Shown here: one piece after another, positions 39,801 to 48,532 of the stretch | How the letters are laid out: each line of letters opens with the position of its first letter | Position numbering within the stretch: the stretch's first letter is position 1 | Assembly (NCBI RefSeq): GCF_028554725.1 | Contig: NC_071671.1 | Location: 55,632,501-55,696,500, forward strand | DNA: 64,000 nucleotides | DNA from: Zeugodacus cucurbitae | Taxonomy: Eukaryota; Arthropoda; Insecta; Diptera; Tephritidae | Direction of reading: 5' to 3' | Program-made: the position numbers and the translations under genes | Notes under the pieces: model-generated | What the model was told of the DNA's origin: nothing | Database searches by the model: none | What the model saw: the letters and a program-made list of their open reading frames with translations, nothing else

Positions 39801-40983
39801 GACTTTAGAAACAGTATTTCAGAAACAGTGTTACGGGTAGAGAACGTCTGGAGTGCTTTCGGAACTTCCAGATCTAAACTTTTCCAAATTTTCTCTCTAT
39901 TCCAACCGAATTCTAACAAGGATTACATTTTGAATTCATTCATTCTGAAGGAAATGAAATAATAATTGTTGTTGTTGTTGTTGTACCATGAGATATTCTC
40001 CAAAACAGTTTAGAAATGTTTCACCCTGTCTCTGGCCTTATAGCAATCCGGTACCGTGTTTGTTACAAAGCCTTGTTTTCCTATGGAATCGAAGGGATTA
40101 ACGAGTCGGGCTTAATCTATAATGTGAGAGGTATTATGAGAATCGTGATGTGCAATATAAACTCAGGTGATTATGTAGAGTCAGCAACCAGATCTTAAGC
40201 TCTTCGAATAACGCCAAATATCCACTGTAGTTATAGTATCTTTCCAATAAAAAAAGTATAAAATAACTGTAATATTTACAATTTCATTTTCTTTGCCATT
40301 ACAGGGTCTGGGTCATATCAGCGGTTGTCACATTAATCCAGCTGTGACAGTTGGCTTTCTCGTTGTTGGTGAAATGAGTATACTAAAGAGTGTGCTCTAC
40401 ATTATTGCGCAGCTGATTGGCGGCATTGCGGGAGCAGCGGTCATAACTGTAAGTACAAGACACTTAAATTAACAAAAACAAATATTTTATATGAATTTAT
40501 TTATAACTGTTTACCAGGTGGCCGTAACCGATGAAATCGCCGGCGCAAAACTGGGCGTGTCTTCGTATGCTGGCGGTCTCGATGCGGGACGCGTAGTACT
40601 CATCGAAGCGTTGATCACCTTCATGCTGGTATTCGTTGTCAAAGCTGTTTCAGATCCCGGACGCACAGACATTAAAGGCTCAGCACCATTGGCTATCGGT
40701 CTCTCCATTACGGCTGGACACTTGTGTGCTGTAAGTATAAGAACTACATTATTTGAGGGAAAAAAATATAAAATTTTTTTTTATTTTTTAACAGGTTAAA
40801 TTGACTGGCTCCAGCATGAATCCGGCACGTTCATTTGGCCCCGCTGTCATACAGAATGACTGGACGGATCATTGGGCCTACTGGGTGGGACCCATTGCCG
40901 GTGGCATTGTGGCCGCCATTATTTACCGATTTGTCTTTAAGGTGCGCAAGGGCGATGATGAAGATCATTCATATGATTTCTAA
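14101..40983 (+). CDS. Drip: Drip-type aquaporin (water channel), 5 coding exons
   Basis: Joined CDS 14101-14233, 18196-18389, 40305-40448, 40518-40730, 40795-40983 gives 290 aa. All junctions are GT-AG and the frame is kept throughout. It is a six-helix MIP-family channel for transmembrane water flow. NPA boxes lie at residues 120-122 and 237-239. By alignment to the AQP1 numbering, the selectivity filter reads F100, H225, S234, R240, which is water-type; the mercury-sensitive Cys position is Ser. The end, KVRKGDDE...SYDF, and the stretch ITENKKIWR match Drosophila Drip as I know it. In flies Drip is associated with Malpighian tubule and gut water transport (family knowledge). The protein is longer than the roughly 245 aa fly form because exon 1 adds 44 residues. 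An in-frame stop at 14059-14061 fixes the ATG at 14101. Other first exons inside intron 1 cannot be excluded. Confidence 0.93.
14234..18195 (+). other. Drip intron 1 (about 4.0 kb)
   Basis: GT-AG intron, strongly AT-rich. It contains the small LINE tail at 15126-15370. No conserved protein-like segment was seen elsewhere; the short open frames at 14416-14628, 14908-15093 and 15939-16127 look like chance. Confidence 0.8.
15126..15370 (+). mobile_element. Short LINE 3' end with (CCTAA) tail and 13-base TSD
   Basis: ACACCAAGCTTCT occurs at 15113-15125 and again at 15371-15383, exactly bounding a 245-base insert. The insert ends in AACCTAACCTA, a tail style seen in some insect non-LTR elements. 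No ORF remains. It is inside Drip intron 1. Family unresolved. Confidence 0.65.
18196..18389 (+). CDS. Drip: Drip exon 2 (helix 1 and start of helix 2)
   Basis: Acceptor TTTACAG and donor GTAAGT. Residues 45-109: the conserved pre-helix stretch with ITENKKIW, helix 1 with [16 protein letters not shown], then the start of helix 2 with Phe100, the first selectivity-filter residue. It ends in phase 0. Confidence 0.95.
18857..20475 (-). mobile_element. 5'-truncated LINE, copy 1, with poly(A) tail and 16-base TSD
   Basis: ATTTACAGATATATAT lies at 18841-18856 and 20476-20491, an exact 16-base target duplication. The T run just inside the left edge (about 18858-18885) is the poly(A) tail of a minus-strand element. 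Its ORF is open to the truncation point. It lies antisense to Drip in intron 2. The perfect duplication and open frame suggest a recent insertion. Confidence 0.92.
18904..20475 (-). CDS. LINE reverse transcriptase, N-terminus lost by 5' truncation
   Basis: About 523 residues of non-LTR reverse transcriptase. The element would copy its RNA at a nicked target. Counting from the chance ATG at 20514: motif [10 protein letters not shown] at 174-182, motif B RQGD at 234-237, catalytic YADD at 273-276, then a C-terminal region with [19 protein letters not shown] and [13 protein letters not shown]. The endonuclease domain is missing. The first 13 residues of the longest frame come from the target duplication and flanking DNA; element coding begins at Asp14. 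The clade is uncertain; an RTE- or I/R1-like group is possible. Confidence 0.88.
   Translation of the reverse strand, partial: DGEPDPPIDDDGTDVPLPDHEEIRIAITRLKNNKAAGADRLPAELFKYGGEELIRGMHQLLCRIWSEESMPDDWNLSVLCPIHKKGDPTICANYRGISLLNIAYKVLSSVLCERLKPTVNELIGPYQCGFRPGKSTTDQIFTMRQILEKTREKRIDTHHLFVDFKAAFDSTKRSCLYAAMSEFGIPAKLIRLCKLTLSNTKSSVMIGKDLSEPFDTKRGFRQGDSLSCDFFNLMLEKIIRAAELNREGTIFYKSVQLLAYADDIDIIGSNNRAVCSAFSRMDKEAKRMGLEVNEDKTKYLLSSNKQSAHSRLGSHVTVDSHNFEVVDNFVYLGTSINNTNNVSLEIQRRITLANRCYFGLSRQLNSKVLSRRTKIKLYKSLIIPVLLYGAEAWTMSTSDETTLGVFERKILRKIYGLKNIGNGEYRRRWNDELYELYDDIDIVQRIKRQRLRWLGHVVRMDENTPALKVFDAVPAGGSRGRGRPPLRWRDQVESDLVTLGISNWRRTAKERERWRTIDSAITG
21128..21600. mobile_element. One-ended TTAA MITE fragment
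   Basis: TTAAGGGGCTATACCAGTGT at about 21128 resembles the end of the 9141-9872 element (TTAAGGGG start, AT-rich body with ATCGATTTTTT). I found no inverted partner end downstream, so the right boundary is a guess. Confidence 0.35.
23399..24093 (-). mobile_element. 5'-truncated LINE, copy 2, with 11-base TSD
   Basis: AAACTTCATTA occurs at 23388-23398 and 24094-24104. Between them the minus strand matches the 3' part of copy 1 up to about 24080, followed by about 13 unrelated bases. The 3' tail is TATATATGTATATA-like, not poly(A). The frame 23533-24102 runs through [24 protein letters not shown] and [10 protein letters not shown], then shifts after AGGSRE, so it is a dead copy. The first 7 residues of the frame are not LINE sequence. 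Confidence 0.85.
30180..31090. other. GC-richer intronic island
   Basis: This part of Drip intron 2 has markedly more GC than its surroundings, with GCATGCGTGCG-type palindromic words. Open frames occur on both strands (30654-30986, 30549-30731) but show no recognisable domain. A cis-regulatory module is a reasonable guess, not shown. Confidence 0.3.
31840..32030 (+). repeat. Dispersed mariner-like remnant, copy B
   Basis: Second, diverged copy of 3990-4195, inside Drip intron 2 and in the same orientation. Confidence 0.45.
32521..32944. mobile_element. Pogo-type MITE, TA flanked
   Basis: Left end CAGTGGATGGAGTTTATAAC; right end read inverted is CTGTAGTTTTCCGAAATAAC. The terminal AATAACGAACA/TATAACGAACA block is shared, and TA flanks both sides (32519-32520, 32945-32946). 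It is 424 bases with no transposase left. The motif resembles pogo/Tigger elements but differs from the family at 1231. Confidence 0.65.
33404..33990 (-). pseudogene. Decayed Helitron (Pif1-like) helicase
   Basis: Read on the minus strand in several frames, the segment gives [55 protein letters not shown], and then (33404-33616) [20 protein letters not shown] with [15 protein letters not shown]. These follow the order of the Pif1-like helicase of Helitrons (GDFRQxLPVIP, LxLTTNMRV, LQLKxGVPI, NGTRLAVKKL). Stops and frameshifts make it a pseudogene. It lies antisense in Drip intron 2. Confidence 0.8.
34155..34222 (+). mobile_element. Solo 3' end of the mini-me/DINE-like repeat
   Basis: Contains AATTGCGAGAGTATAAAATG, then a hairpin GTTCGA-TTGCAC-CCGAAC and CTTAGCC-TTCCTTA. 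The same end closes the 59194-60705 repeat. Confidence 0.65.
36215..36352 (+). repeat. T-rich low-complexity tract
   Basis: A run of TTTTTAT/TATTTTT words; the frames open across it (36084-36359, 36116-36400) encode only Phe/Tyr/Ile-rich strings and are artefacts. Confidence 0.8.
37225..37460 (+). repeat. Dispersed AT-rich repeat, copy A
   Basis: Shares ordered blocks with 38675-38995: CACCACAATTTAG, AGAGAGGCGATATTCTT, ATTATATTATACCAGTCTTT, TTCGATTCATCAT and AGACAGATATTAGAAACCTA. No coding content. Confidence 0.6.
37471..37899 (+). mobile_element. Short non-autonomous Helitron-like element
   Basis: Begins TCTATACTACTACTATAAAG, a start typical of insect Helitrons, followed by the usual GAGGAAAGATTTGTATG and CTCGAAAACTACTG lines. 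A CTAG at 37896-37899 followed by T could be the 3' end, giving 429 bases inserted between A and T. The GC-rich 3' part has CTCG...CGAG stems upstream of CTAG. The 5' end is the stronger call. Confidence 0.6.
38675..38995 (+). repeat. Dispersed AT-rich repeat, copy B
   Basis: Diverged copy of 37225-37460. It contains the same blocks and then a partial second pass (CAAAGACAGATATTATAAAA, AGAGAGGCGATAAAAATTA). A further short relative, TTGTTCGATTCGTCGATTC with AACAAATCAAAGACAG, lies near 62618-62672. Confidence 0.6.
40305..40448 (+). CDS. Drip: Drip exon 3 (first NPA loop and helix 3)
   Basis: Acceptor CATTACAG and donor GTAAGT, phase 0 at both ends. Residues 110-157 include [15 protein letters not shown], the first pore half-helix, followed by helix 3. 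It lies 21.9 kb downstream of exon 2, but the junction residues match the fly protein without gap. Confidence 0.96.
40518..40730 (+). CDS. Drip: Drip exon 4 (helices 4 and 5)
   Basis: Acceptor TTACCAG and donor GTAAGT, phase 0. Residues 158-228 include helix 4 ([15 protein letters not shown]) and the signature [17 protein letters not shown], then helix 5 ending AGHLCA with the filter His225. The flanking introns are only 69 and 64 nt. Confidence 0.96.
40795..40983 (+). CDS. Drip: Drip exon 5 (second NPA loop, helix 6, C-terminus)
   Basis: Acceptor TTTAACAG; stop TAA at 40981-40983. Residues 229-290: [15 protein letters not shown] with the second NPA and Arg240, helix 6, and the basic then acidic tail KVRKGDDE. 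The tail closely matches the Drosophila Drip C-terminus. Confidence 0.96.
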   Translation, partial: VKLTGSSMNPARSFGPAVIQNDWTDHWAYWVGPIAGGIVAAIIYRFVFKVRKGDDEDHSYDF

Positions 40984-42151
40984 AGTGTTGCCACATGCTA
41001 ATATGTAAACTGTAAAATGAGTACTACAGCAACAAAAAGCCGCTACAGACACATACATACATGCGTATCTACATCCATATGTATATGTGCCGCAAATGCA
41101 TGACGACAGGCATTTTTTGATTTTTGTTTTTGTTTACATTTGCTAATTTCAAATATTTAATAAGCGCAAAAAGCTTTTACACATACATATATACTTATAT
41201 ATGTAAAAATAAGTATATATTTGAATGCACTTGTATTGAGAATGAATATGAAAAAAAAAATGTTACGTATACGCCACGCCACCACCATTTGTATTATGCA
41301 TAATTTTATTTGTAATTTTAATTTAGTGATTTAAGCACCACATACATACTTGTGTGTTTATATATATATATATTATCGATGCGATGCAACTCATATGCCA
41401 AATGTACACATTCCACATTCATAACCGAAATTGAGTGCTTTAACAAGCAGCAGCATCCCACTCATCCTCTTCCATTCCGAAATCCACACACATAACCACC
41501 GTCCGAACTTTCCACAGTACGCTAGTAGTCAGTGGCTTACACGAAAAAAAAAAATTTTTAAATTTTATTCAAAAAATTTTAATAAAAAAAACGAAATTTT
41601 ATTTTGAGCAACAAAAATTAATTTATTCAACACCCGCTTGTAGTTTCTATATTAACTGTAAACTGTTTACATGCATATTTTGTATTTTTGTATGTCAAAC
41701 TTATGTAAAAAATGTACCAAGAAAATCACATTTATATATATTATATACCCACAAAAGCTACATATCAGCAACCGTTTTAAGTTATTAACATACACTTTTG
41801 AGATATATATATTTTATATGTATATGTATACTTACATAATTACAATTTGTTTGTAATTTTAGAAATTAAGCGAGGATTAACAAAATGCAGCAGTGAAATG
41901 AAATTTACAAACTTCAACAGTTGTTTGTGCAACCACAAGTTTGCCTTAAACGTATAAGCAAATTACGTTAAAAAGCATATATTTACATGTTTACAAAGCA
42001 ATTATATATTTATGTACAGTTATGTATGCATAGAACATTGTTTATGTGCATATGTACTTTTATTTAATATATTTGTAATTTATATGGTCAAAAATTTATG
42101 TGCCTGTTGCGCTAATATAAATGTTATTAATATTTAAAATAAATAAATAAA
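40984..42151 (+). other. Drip 3' UTR with clustered poly(A) signals
   Basis: After the stop the sequence is AT-rich with CATACATACAT runs. Overlapping AATAAA signals at 42138-42143, 42142-42147 and 42146-42151 are the best candidate end. Earlier processing sites are possible. Confidence 0.45.
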
Positions 42152-42265
42152 ATGCTAAAAAATAATTAAAATTAATTTTTTTATGAATTTGTGGAATATG
42201 TAAGTATTTAAACATAAATACAATGTTGTTATATATGTAATAAAATTAAATAAAAAAACAAATTA

Positions 42266-42803
42266 TTTTATTTTATTTTATTTTATTTTATTTTATTTTA
42301 TTTTATTTTATTTTATTTTATTTTATTTTATTTTATTTTATTTTATTTTATTTTATTTTATTTTATTTTATTTTATTTTATTTTATTTTATTTTATTTTA
42401 TTTTATTTTATTTTATTTTATTTTATTTTATTTTATTTTATTTTATTTTATTTTATTTTATTTTATTTTATTTTATTTTATTTTATTTTATTTTATTTTA
42501 TTTTATTTTATTTTATTTTATTTTATTTTATTTTATTTTATTTTATTTTATTTTATTTTATTTTATTTTATTTTATTTTATTTTATTTTATTTTATTTTA
42601 TTTTATTTTATTTTATTTTATTTTATTTTATTTTATTTTATTTTATTTTATTTTATTTTATTTTATTTTATTTTATTTTATTTTATTTTATTTTATTTTA
42701 TTTTATTTTATTTTATTTTATTTTATTTTATTTTATTTTATTTTATTTTATTTATTTTATTTTATTTTATTTTATTTTATTTTATTTTATTTTATTTTAT
42801 TTT
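42266..42803. repeat. (TTTTA)n microsatellite, about 108 units
   Basis: Near-perfect pentanucleotide array of about 540 bases. The only interruption in the main body is a TTTA unit at 42751. Degenerate units TTTAATTTA continue to about 42818. It lies about 120 bases beyond the Drip poly(A) signals. Such arrays are often collapsed in assemblies, so the true length may differ. Confidence 0.98.
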
Positions 42804-42946
42804 AATTTATTTTAATTTCTATCATTTTTTTGCATTTAATTGCATAATATTGCATAATTCACTCATATTCACATTTCGCATGCACGTCATACCCCTAATG
42901 TGGCCGCCATGTAAATCGGGTTCGCGCAAATTGTTGAAATTCTAAA

Positions 42947-43825
42947 TCAGTAAACTCGCATTGCACCAGGCCACCAAAATCGTGCAGAAGGTGTCTCCCG
43001 CCAATTTTTTGTGGCAAAATTTCTCTGAAGTGCTGCATAAACCTAGGCGTTACTTGTCAAACGTTCACAATAGCGGCCATTTGTGTAGTTGCTAAAATAT
43101 TTCATATGGTGCACCCTGTGTTTTGCATATGTTTTGTTTGTACATCGTTTGTTTACTTCTTTATTTATGTTTATACGTGTGTATATTATATGTATACATA
43201 CTTACGCTGGTGGACACACCGCATATTTTTATAAGAAAAAAACAAGTTTTTATGAATGAAATTTCTTTATTTAATATTAGATTAATGGAAATTTAGTAAA
43301 TTAGTGAATAAATGTTGAATTACAACCAAAAATATTAATAAAAACTTTACTCATTATATGCATATAGACATCATTTATTTATTATGTTAACGAATGTTTT
43401 TAGTTGTTGTTGCTGTAAAAAATATTATATAATTTAATTTTAAATTGTTCATTTTATTTGTTTAAATAATATTCCTGCATAATTTTATTGTATTATTTAG
43501 TTTTTAATTCATCATTTTAACAATAAATAATCTCCTGCAATGTAAACAAATCACCCACGCGCAACAATCACACACAAACTCCCGCACACACACGCACGTG
43601 CTCGCCTGCTGGAGAGAAATCTTTTATTTCAAAAGTCAGTAAACTTGCATTTCACCAGGCGAACAGGAGTGCCCAGCAACTCGTTTGTTTTGCAGAAATA
43701 TAAGTTGCCGTGACGTCACTGCTAAGTTTGTGGTAACAACAAAATACTAACAAACAATCCATTCACGATGAAATTTTTGGTTTTTGTCTTCACTAAAGCT
43801 GATTTTCTTGCACACCCTGTGCATA
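42947..43825 (+). other. Pair of related promoter-like modules
   Basis: TCAGTAAACTCGCATTGCAC with CAGGC at 42947-42971 recurs with two changes at 43636-43660. Each is followed about 165-175 bases later by GCACCCTGTG / GCACACCCTGTG. TCAGTA fits an insect initiator. Either an old local duplication or two copies of an unrecognised repeat. Confidence 0.35.
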
Positions 43826-44263
43826 TTTGTATTGTGTTGTTTGTGCGGTATTTTTGGCACTATTGAAAGTGTTTTTGTTCGACATATTTGTTGACAATAA
43901 CAAATAACACCAAAGAAGGAATACAGTTGTAAAATGTAAGCAGTAAAGAGCAAAACAAAATTACCTGCGATTTGTTGTTATATTAGTTTAAAGGGCAATT
44001 AGTGGCACATGAATTTAATATAATGTAGTAACGAAGAAGTTGTAATGTAAGTATAATTATACATATAAATATATTATTATAAAATGATATCCATATAAAT
44101 GCATTATATTCCTATTTTATGTATTTTAGTTCCAAAAGTAGGCTGACCGAGAATTACAAAAGGATTTTTATGTGAAAAAGTTGCAATTCCTCTACAAACC
44201 AAACAGCAAATTCGCAAATGTAATTGGATATTTCGTCATTTTATGTAAAATACAACCTTTATA

Positions 44264-44751
44264 TTTCTAGGATATGTGGATATTTTCCTAAAAATGCTTT
44301 AGATGGAGCAAATTTTTTCCGAACTCCCCTCTTAATGAATGGAAAACCAGGCTTGACTCTTCCAATCATTCAAGATGCCAATTCTCGTGTTTATAAGTTT
44401 CCATTACATCTTCGGACGGCGCTTGCGGTGTTGTGGGAAAAGATTTAAGCAAGCAACCTGACTTTCCGATGACCAGAATGCTTGAAATCGAGCTGTAGGA
44501 ATAAAGGCTTTCAACATTTTATTACATTTGGAAGTGCGATAAGTTTCAGCAGAGAACTATGGAAGGAAGGTGCAGTGAGAAGGTTGCTTTAATTATTGAT
44601 TCGTCATGTCTTCTGTGAAATAATTTATCTTTATTAATATTTCAGCGCAAAATTGTATGCGCTATTAGGACGGATTGGTGATAAGATGCAAATAATCTCG
44701 GAGGATGTAGAACATTCTTATTCAATAGCTAAAACCTTAGACAAGTGAGAA
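44264..44751 (+). other. Exon-like fragments of an unrecognised gene
   Basis: Three coding-looking pieces in series. After TTTCTAG at 44263-44270 a frame reads GYFPKNALDGANFFRTPLLM and LTLPIIQDANSRVYKFPLHL, then stops at about 44446. Near 44529-44583 a frame reads GSAISFSRELWKEGAVRR. After TTTCAG at about 44645 a frame reads KLYALLGRIGDKMQIISEDV to a stop near 44747. I do not recognise the product. Joining the first two would need an unseen donor, so this may be a decayed gene. Confidence 0.25.
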
Positions 44752-44759
44752 AATATTTT

Positions 44760-47700
44760 AAGTTTTCCGTCTACAATATTCAAAATATTTTTTCAGCTGT
44801 TAAGTGTGTATAAACTTATAAACAAAGATATCAGAAAAAGTATATTAAAAGTGTGCTTAAAACAAAAAAGTGACAAGTGAGGAGTTATTGAGAGTGATGT
44901 ACACACTTAGTCATAGCTGAAGCACATGACATAGCCGTGGCTATATATGGAAATTACTGAAAATTGTCGCATGTACTATATACCTATATAAAAATCTGTA
45001 TGTGCATGTATGTATATCTCAGTTAATTTGCTCTCGCTTTCAAGCAAACAATTCTGAATGCAGATGTGTAAACTTTAACAATCTATATTTGCGCAGACAT
45101 ACGGACATACATATATTAGTCAGTTAGCATATCAAATTAGTCAGTATGTAAATATTCTCATTTGTGACTTGCTTCAAATATAGATATAAGAGTATGTATA
45201 TTGAAAAATGAAAATTGCCCTTTTGTCATTTAAACGACCAGAGCGTAAGCACCCGGCTGACTAAGAAAATTTTCTTGGATTTCATATAAATCATAAATTA
45301 CATGACAAATAAAAACAAAATAAATAAAAATATTTACTGTAACGTCATGTTATTAATAGGCGCTACTTGACGTAAGCTTAAGCTTCTTATCATTTTGAAA
45401 TGTAATGTAATTGGTTTATATGTATGTAAGTGCATCTGAGTGTATGAGAGTGTAATATAATGCTAACTTCCCCACTTTATTGGTGACTGAAACGTGTGTC
45501 AAGGTCACTGGCTTATCAATTCTCTGAAAATAAACTTGTGTGAAAGATGTTGAAGAGATAATCTAGAAAATTTACAACTGTATACAATTGTCTTTTTGAT
45601 TAAATTTAATATTATGTAGGTATTTTGTGTTATTATTTAAATTTTTATTTTTTTGTTATTTTATTTTACTTTTTAATTTCTTTTTTAATTTGTTATTTAT
45701 TTTATTTAAAACAATTTATTTTCTAAATTCGAGAGACAAATGTTGAAAACAAAATTACGAGTTTTTCAACCGAAATCTCGCCAGTAGTCTACGATAGTGT
45801 ATTAGTAAATTTCTTTTTTATTTATTATATATGGGAATTGGTTCAAAATATTAATCAGACCCTCAAGACACTTGCTTATATTTGTTAGCCCTTCGAATAG
45901 CAACATTTCTCCGATATTTCTTGTAGAATATTATTGCTAGTGCTACCAGTTTATTTGATTTTACAATGGATAATTGTTTCAAACTAAGCACGCTTACAAT
46001 TTCTAATATACAGTTACATATGTGAAAAATAATAAGGACAGTGCCCTAGTCTAGATGAAGTCTATGTCCATCTAGAAATGTGAGGGAATCAAAACCAAAT
46101 AATGAAGCAAATCTATTGGCAACATATTCCAATTAAATGTTTCTTTAGTTTTACGAAGATTTAGCAAAGCTTTGTATTTTATATTAATTTTTTTTTTTTA
46201 ATATGCCGTTTTTGACATTTGAAAAATAATAAGGACACGTCTACTTTTACTAAAAAAATTACAATATTTAATAAGAACAAAGAACTAGTTTTCTTTCAAT
46301 TATGTTAATACCAGTTTCTAATTAGTATGAGATGTTTTTTTGAAAATGCTTGGTTGTTTAATTGCATCATTATCGCTTTGGCATGGAAAAAACTAGGTTT
46401 TGGCAGACGGAAAAGCCTTCTATGAATTCTTAAAAGTTGCCAAAGCTCTTCATTGTTACATCTCATTGTACATCACTGTATTCCAAAAAATTTCTATGGC
46501 CACTGTACCATATTGAAGTTGTTGACCTCAAACCACTTAAATTGTTCGAGTATCACAACATAATAGGTTGCCTACATAGTGCCCTGTTTAGCGGTCTTTA
46601 TCGTGTACTTAGAGTTTTAAACATATTGTTTTGGCTTTGTTTGTTATACGTACTTTTTATTCATCGCTTTCCTTATTATTTTTCACATAACTGTACATAT
46701 GTTAAGCCTTTTCTTTATAGATTTGTTTCAACTTTACTATTTTCAACTATTTCCAACTTGATTTTACGAAGATTGGAGAAGGTTCAAAGTGATGCAAAAT
46801 GGTTTCAAAAATATCATATTTCAGCCGGAGAGGCAGGAGACAAGTAAATGAATATATGTAAGACTCAGTAAAGATAACCGACAGACGACCCTGATGGGCA
46901 ACAAAAGCAGCTTTGCTGCCGATCTAATTTAAGAAGATGAAATACTATTGAGTCCTTACAACAGATGTATTTTAAGTGCTGTGTACTGTTGTCTGCTACT
47001 CCAGCTACTCTCTACATAAAGAAGTTTTTCACATCTTAATTTCCTAAGTATTTTATATTAAAATGGAATTAGATGGTTTAGATAAGCATCAATGCTTCTA
47101 AGAAGCCTAAGAAGATGCAAAGATGAATAACAAACCTCGTACGGGATGTCTTAGTGCGAAGAAAATAATCACTGAAGGTTTAAGAAACGGGTCCGCTTGG
47201 CGATTAAATTAGCTGCAATTGAAGAGTTCGTCTCATTTGGTACGGTTCAGTAATGGAACTGATGTTTGGGATTGGAGAAGAATAGAACTTAGCTGCCGAA
47301 TTTAATTTTGAAGGAGTTTCATTAGCCTAGCTATTAAAGAAACTTGAGTAAATGGTTATGGTGGCGAAATCAAAACTCAATCCAATGAACGAAATCAACG
47401 GAGCTTCAACTGAAAAAGCTATACATTTGGAGCAGCTATTGCAAAATTTAGTGCCTATTGGTTTAAAGAGAATAATAAATATTTTATGAGAAATCATAAA
47501 AACTCGCATTACTTTTTTAATAATCTCGTATATATATGGATATATATGTAAGTAAATTTTAACACTAAAACTTAGTTGTAGAAAAGCTCTAAAATATGGT
47601 GCTAAATGAGTGTTTTCTAATCACAAGTGCAAAACCAACACAGAATGACACTAAATTGTAAGCTATGGGAAAATAAAAAAAAATATATTAGCACTTAGGT

Positions 47701-48270
47701 ATATATACATAGTTTTAAATAAACAAAGCTTATTTATTTTAATTTTTATTGTTTTGCCACACATGTTGCTAACTATGTAAGTATGTATGTATGGGCATGA
47801 ACATTGGATTAACAACAGCTTAGTCGGATAAACAGACATCCAATAGAGGGAATTACTCATCCATTTTGCAACGAACAACCGAACGTAACATACAATACAC
47901 GACAATATCGGTTTGCCCACAAATGCCTATCGCATTTCTAGGTGAAGAGCGTTGCCAGCCAACCGATTGAAGCTCCACTGAAGCTGAGGTGCCAACTTCG
48001 CCGGCATTGTTTACCAAAGCCAAAGTGTTTAAATGTAGTTTATGCGAATTATGTGGTTGACTGTGGTTAATTAAGTGCAGTAGCTGATGGATTTAAGCCC
48101 GAAAGACCATACATTGTTGATATGTCAAGGCGTTTAATTAATTAAACCGCGAGTGCGAGTTATCAACTTCAATACGGAGGAATTTGCACTAAAATGCTGG
48201 CGGTTACACAACAATGTTTGAATAAATGCATGTAGAAATTGAAAGGGGATGTGGAGTGTGGGTGTGTGTG
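44760..48270. other. Intergenic, mostly AT-rich
   Basis: No confident gene. The frame 46437-46847 (136 codons) is hydrophobic, starts with TTG and lacks a recognisable domain. AAAAATAATAAGGACA occurs at about 46024 and 46223. A segment near 47095-47500 has an open-looking stretch with NKPRTGCLSAKKIITEGLRN that might be a dead Tc1-type transposase. Confidence 0.3.
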
Positions 48271-48279
48271 TGTGTGTGA
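48262..48279 (+). repeat. (GT)n microsatellite
   Basis: About nine GT units upstream of the Thr-rich gene. Confidence 0.8.
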
Positions 48280-48529
48280 CTGACTGAAAACGATCATATT
48301 TCGTCGTTCACATGTGCGCGATAATACTGCTGCCAGGCAGTGCACGGCGACGCTGAGTTTGAGCCGATATTTCAGCGTGAATACAATTGGATGACAACAG
48401 TCGTGCGATCCAGTAGGAAAGAAGTTCTGTTGGCGAGAAGACGCCACAAATAGCGTACAGCGGTGTTTTATATTGAAAAACTTAAATTCAAAAATATTTC
48501 GAACAGTTTTTGAAATTACAAATAGTGAA

Positions 48530-48532
48530 ATG
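48530..48532 (+). CDS. Thr-rich gene exon 1: ATG only
   Basis: The ATG is followed at once by GTAATTAAG. A 75-base intron (48533-48607) ends AAAAAATAG, and the next exon has no ATG before its signal-peptide sequence, so this ATG supplies the start. Confidence 0.65.

Larger units (their letters stand above)
18390..40304 (+). other. Drip intron 2 (about 21.9 kb)
   Basis: Begins GTAAGT and ends CATTACAG. It separates the helix 1/2 exon from the first NPA exon. It holds LINE insertions at 18857-20475 and 23399-24093, a one-ended MITE start at 21128, Helitron helicase debris at 33404-33990, a pogo-type MITE at 32521-32944, a Helitron-like element at 37471-37899 and repeated segments at 37225-37460 and 38675-38995. 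GC-richer islands near 22330-22990, 30180-31090 and 35090-36130 have no convincing ORF and may be regulatory. Confidence 0.85.

Noticed and set aside
46437..46847. 136-codon hydrophobic frame
   Set aside because: Starts with TTG, no ATG context, no recognisable family; composition follows the AT-rich DNA. Kept only as a note.
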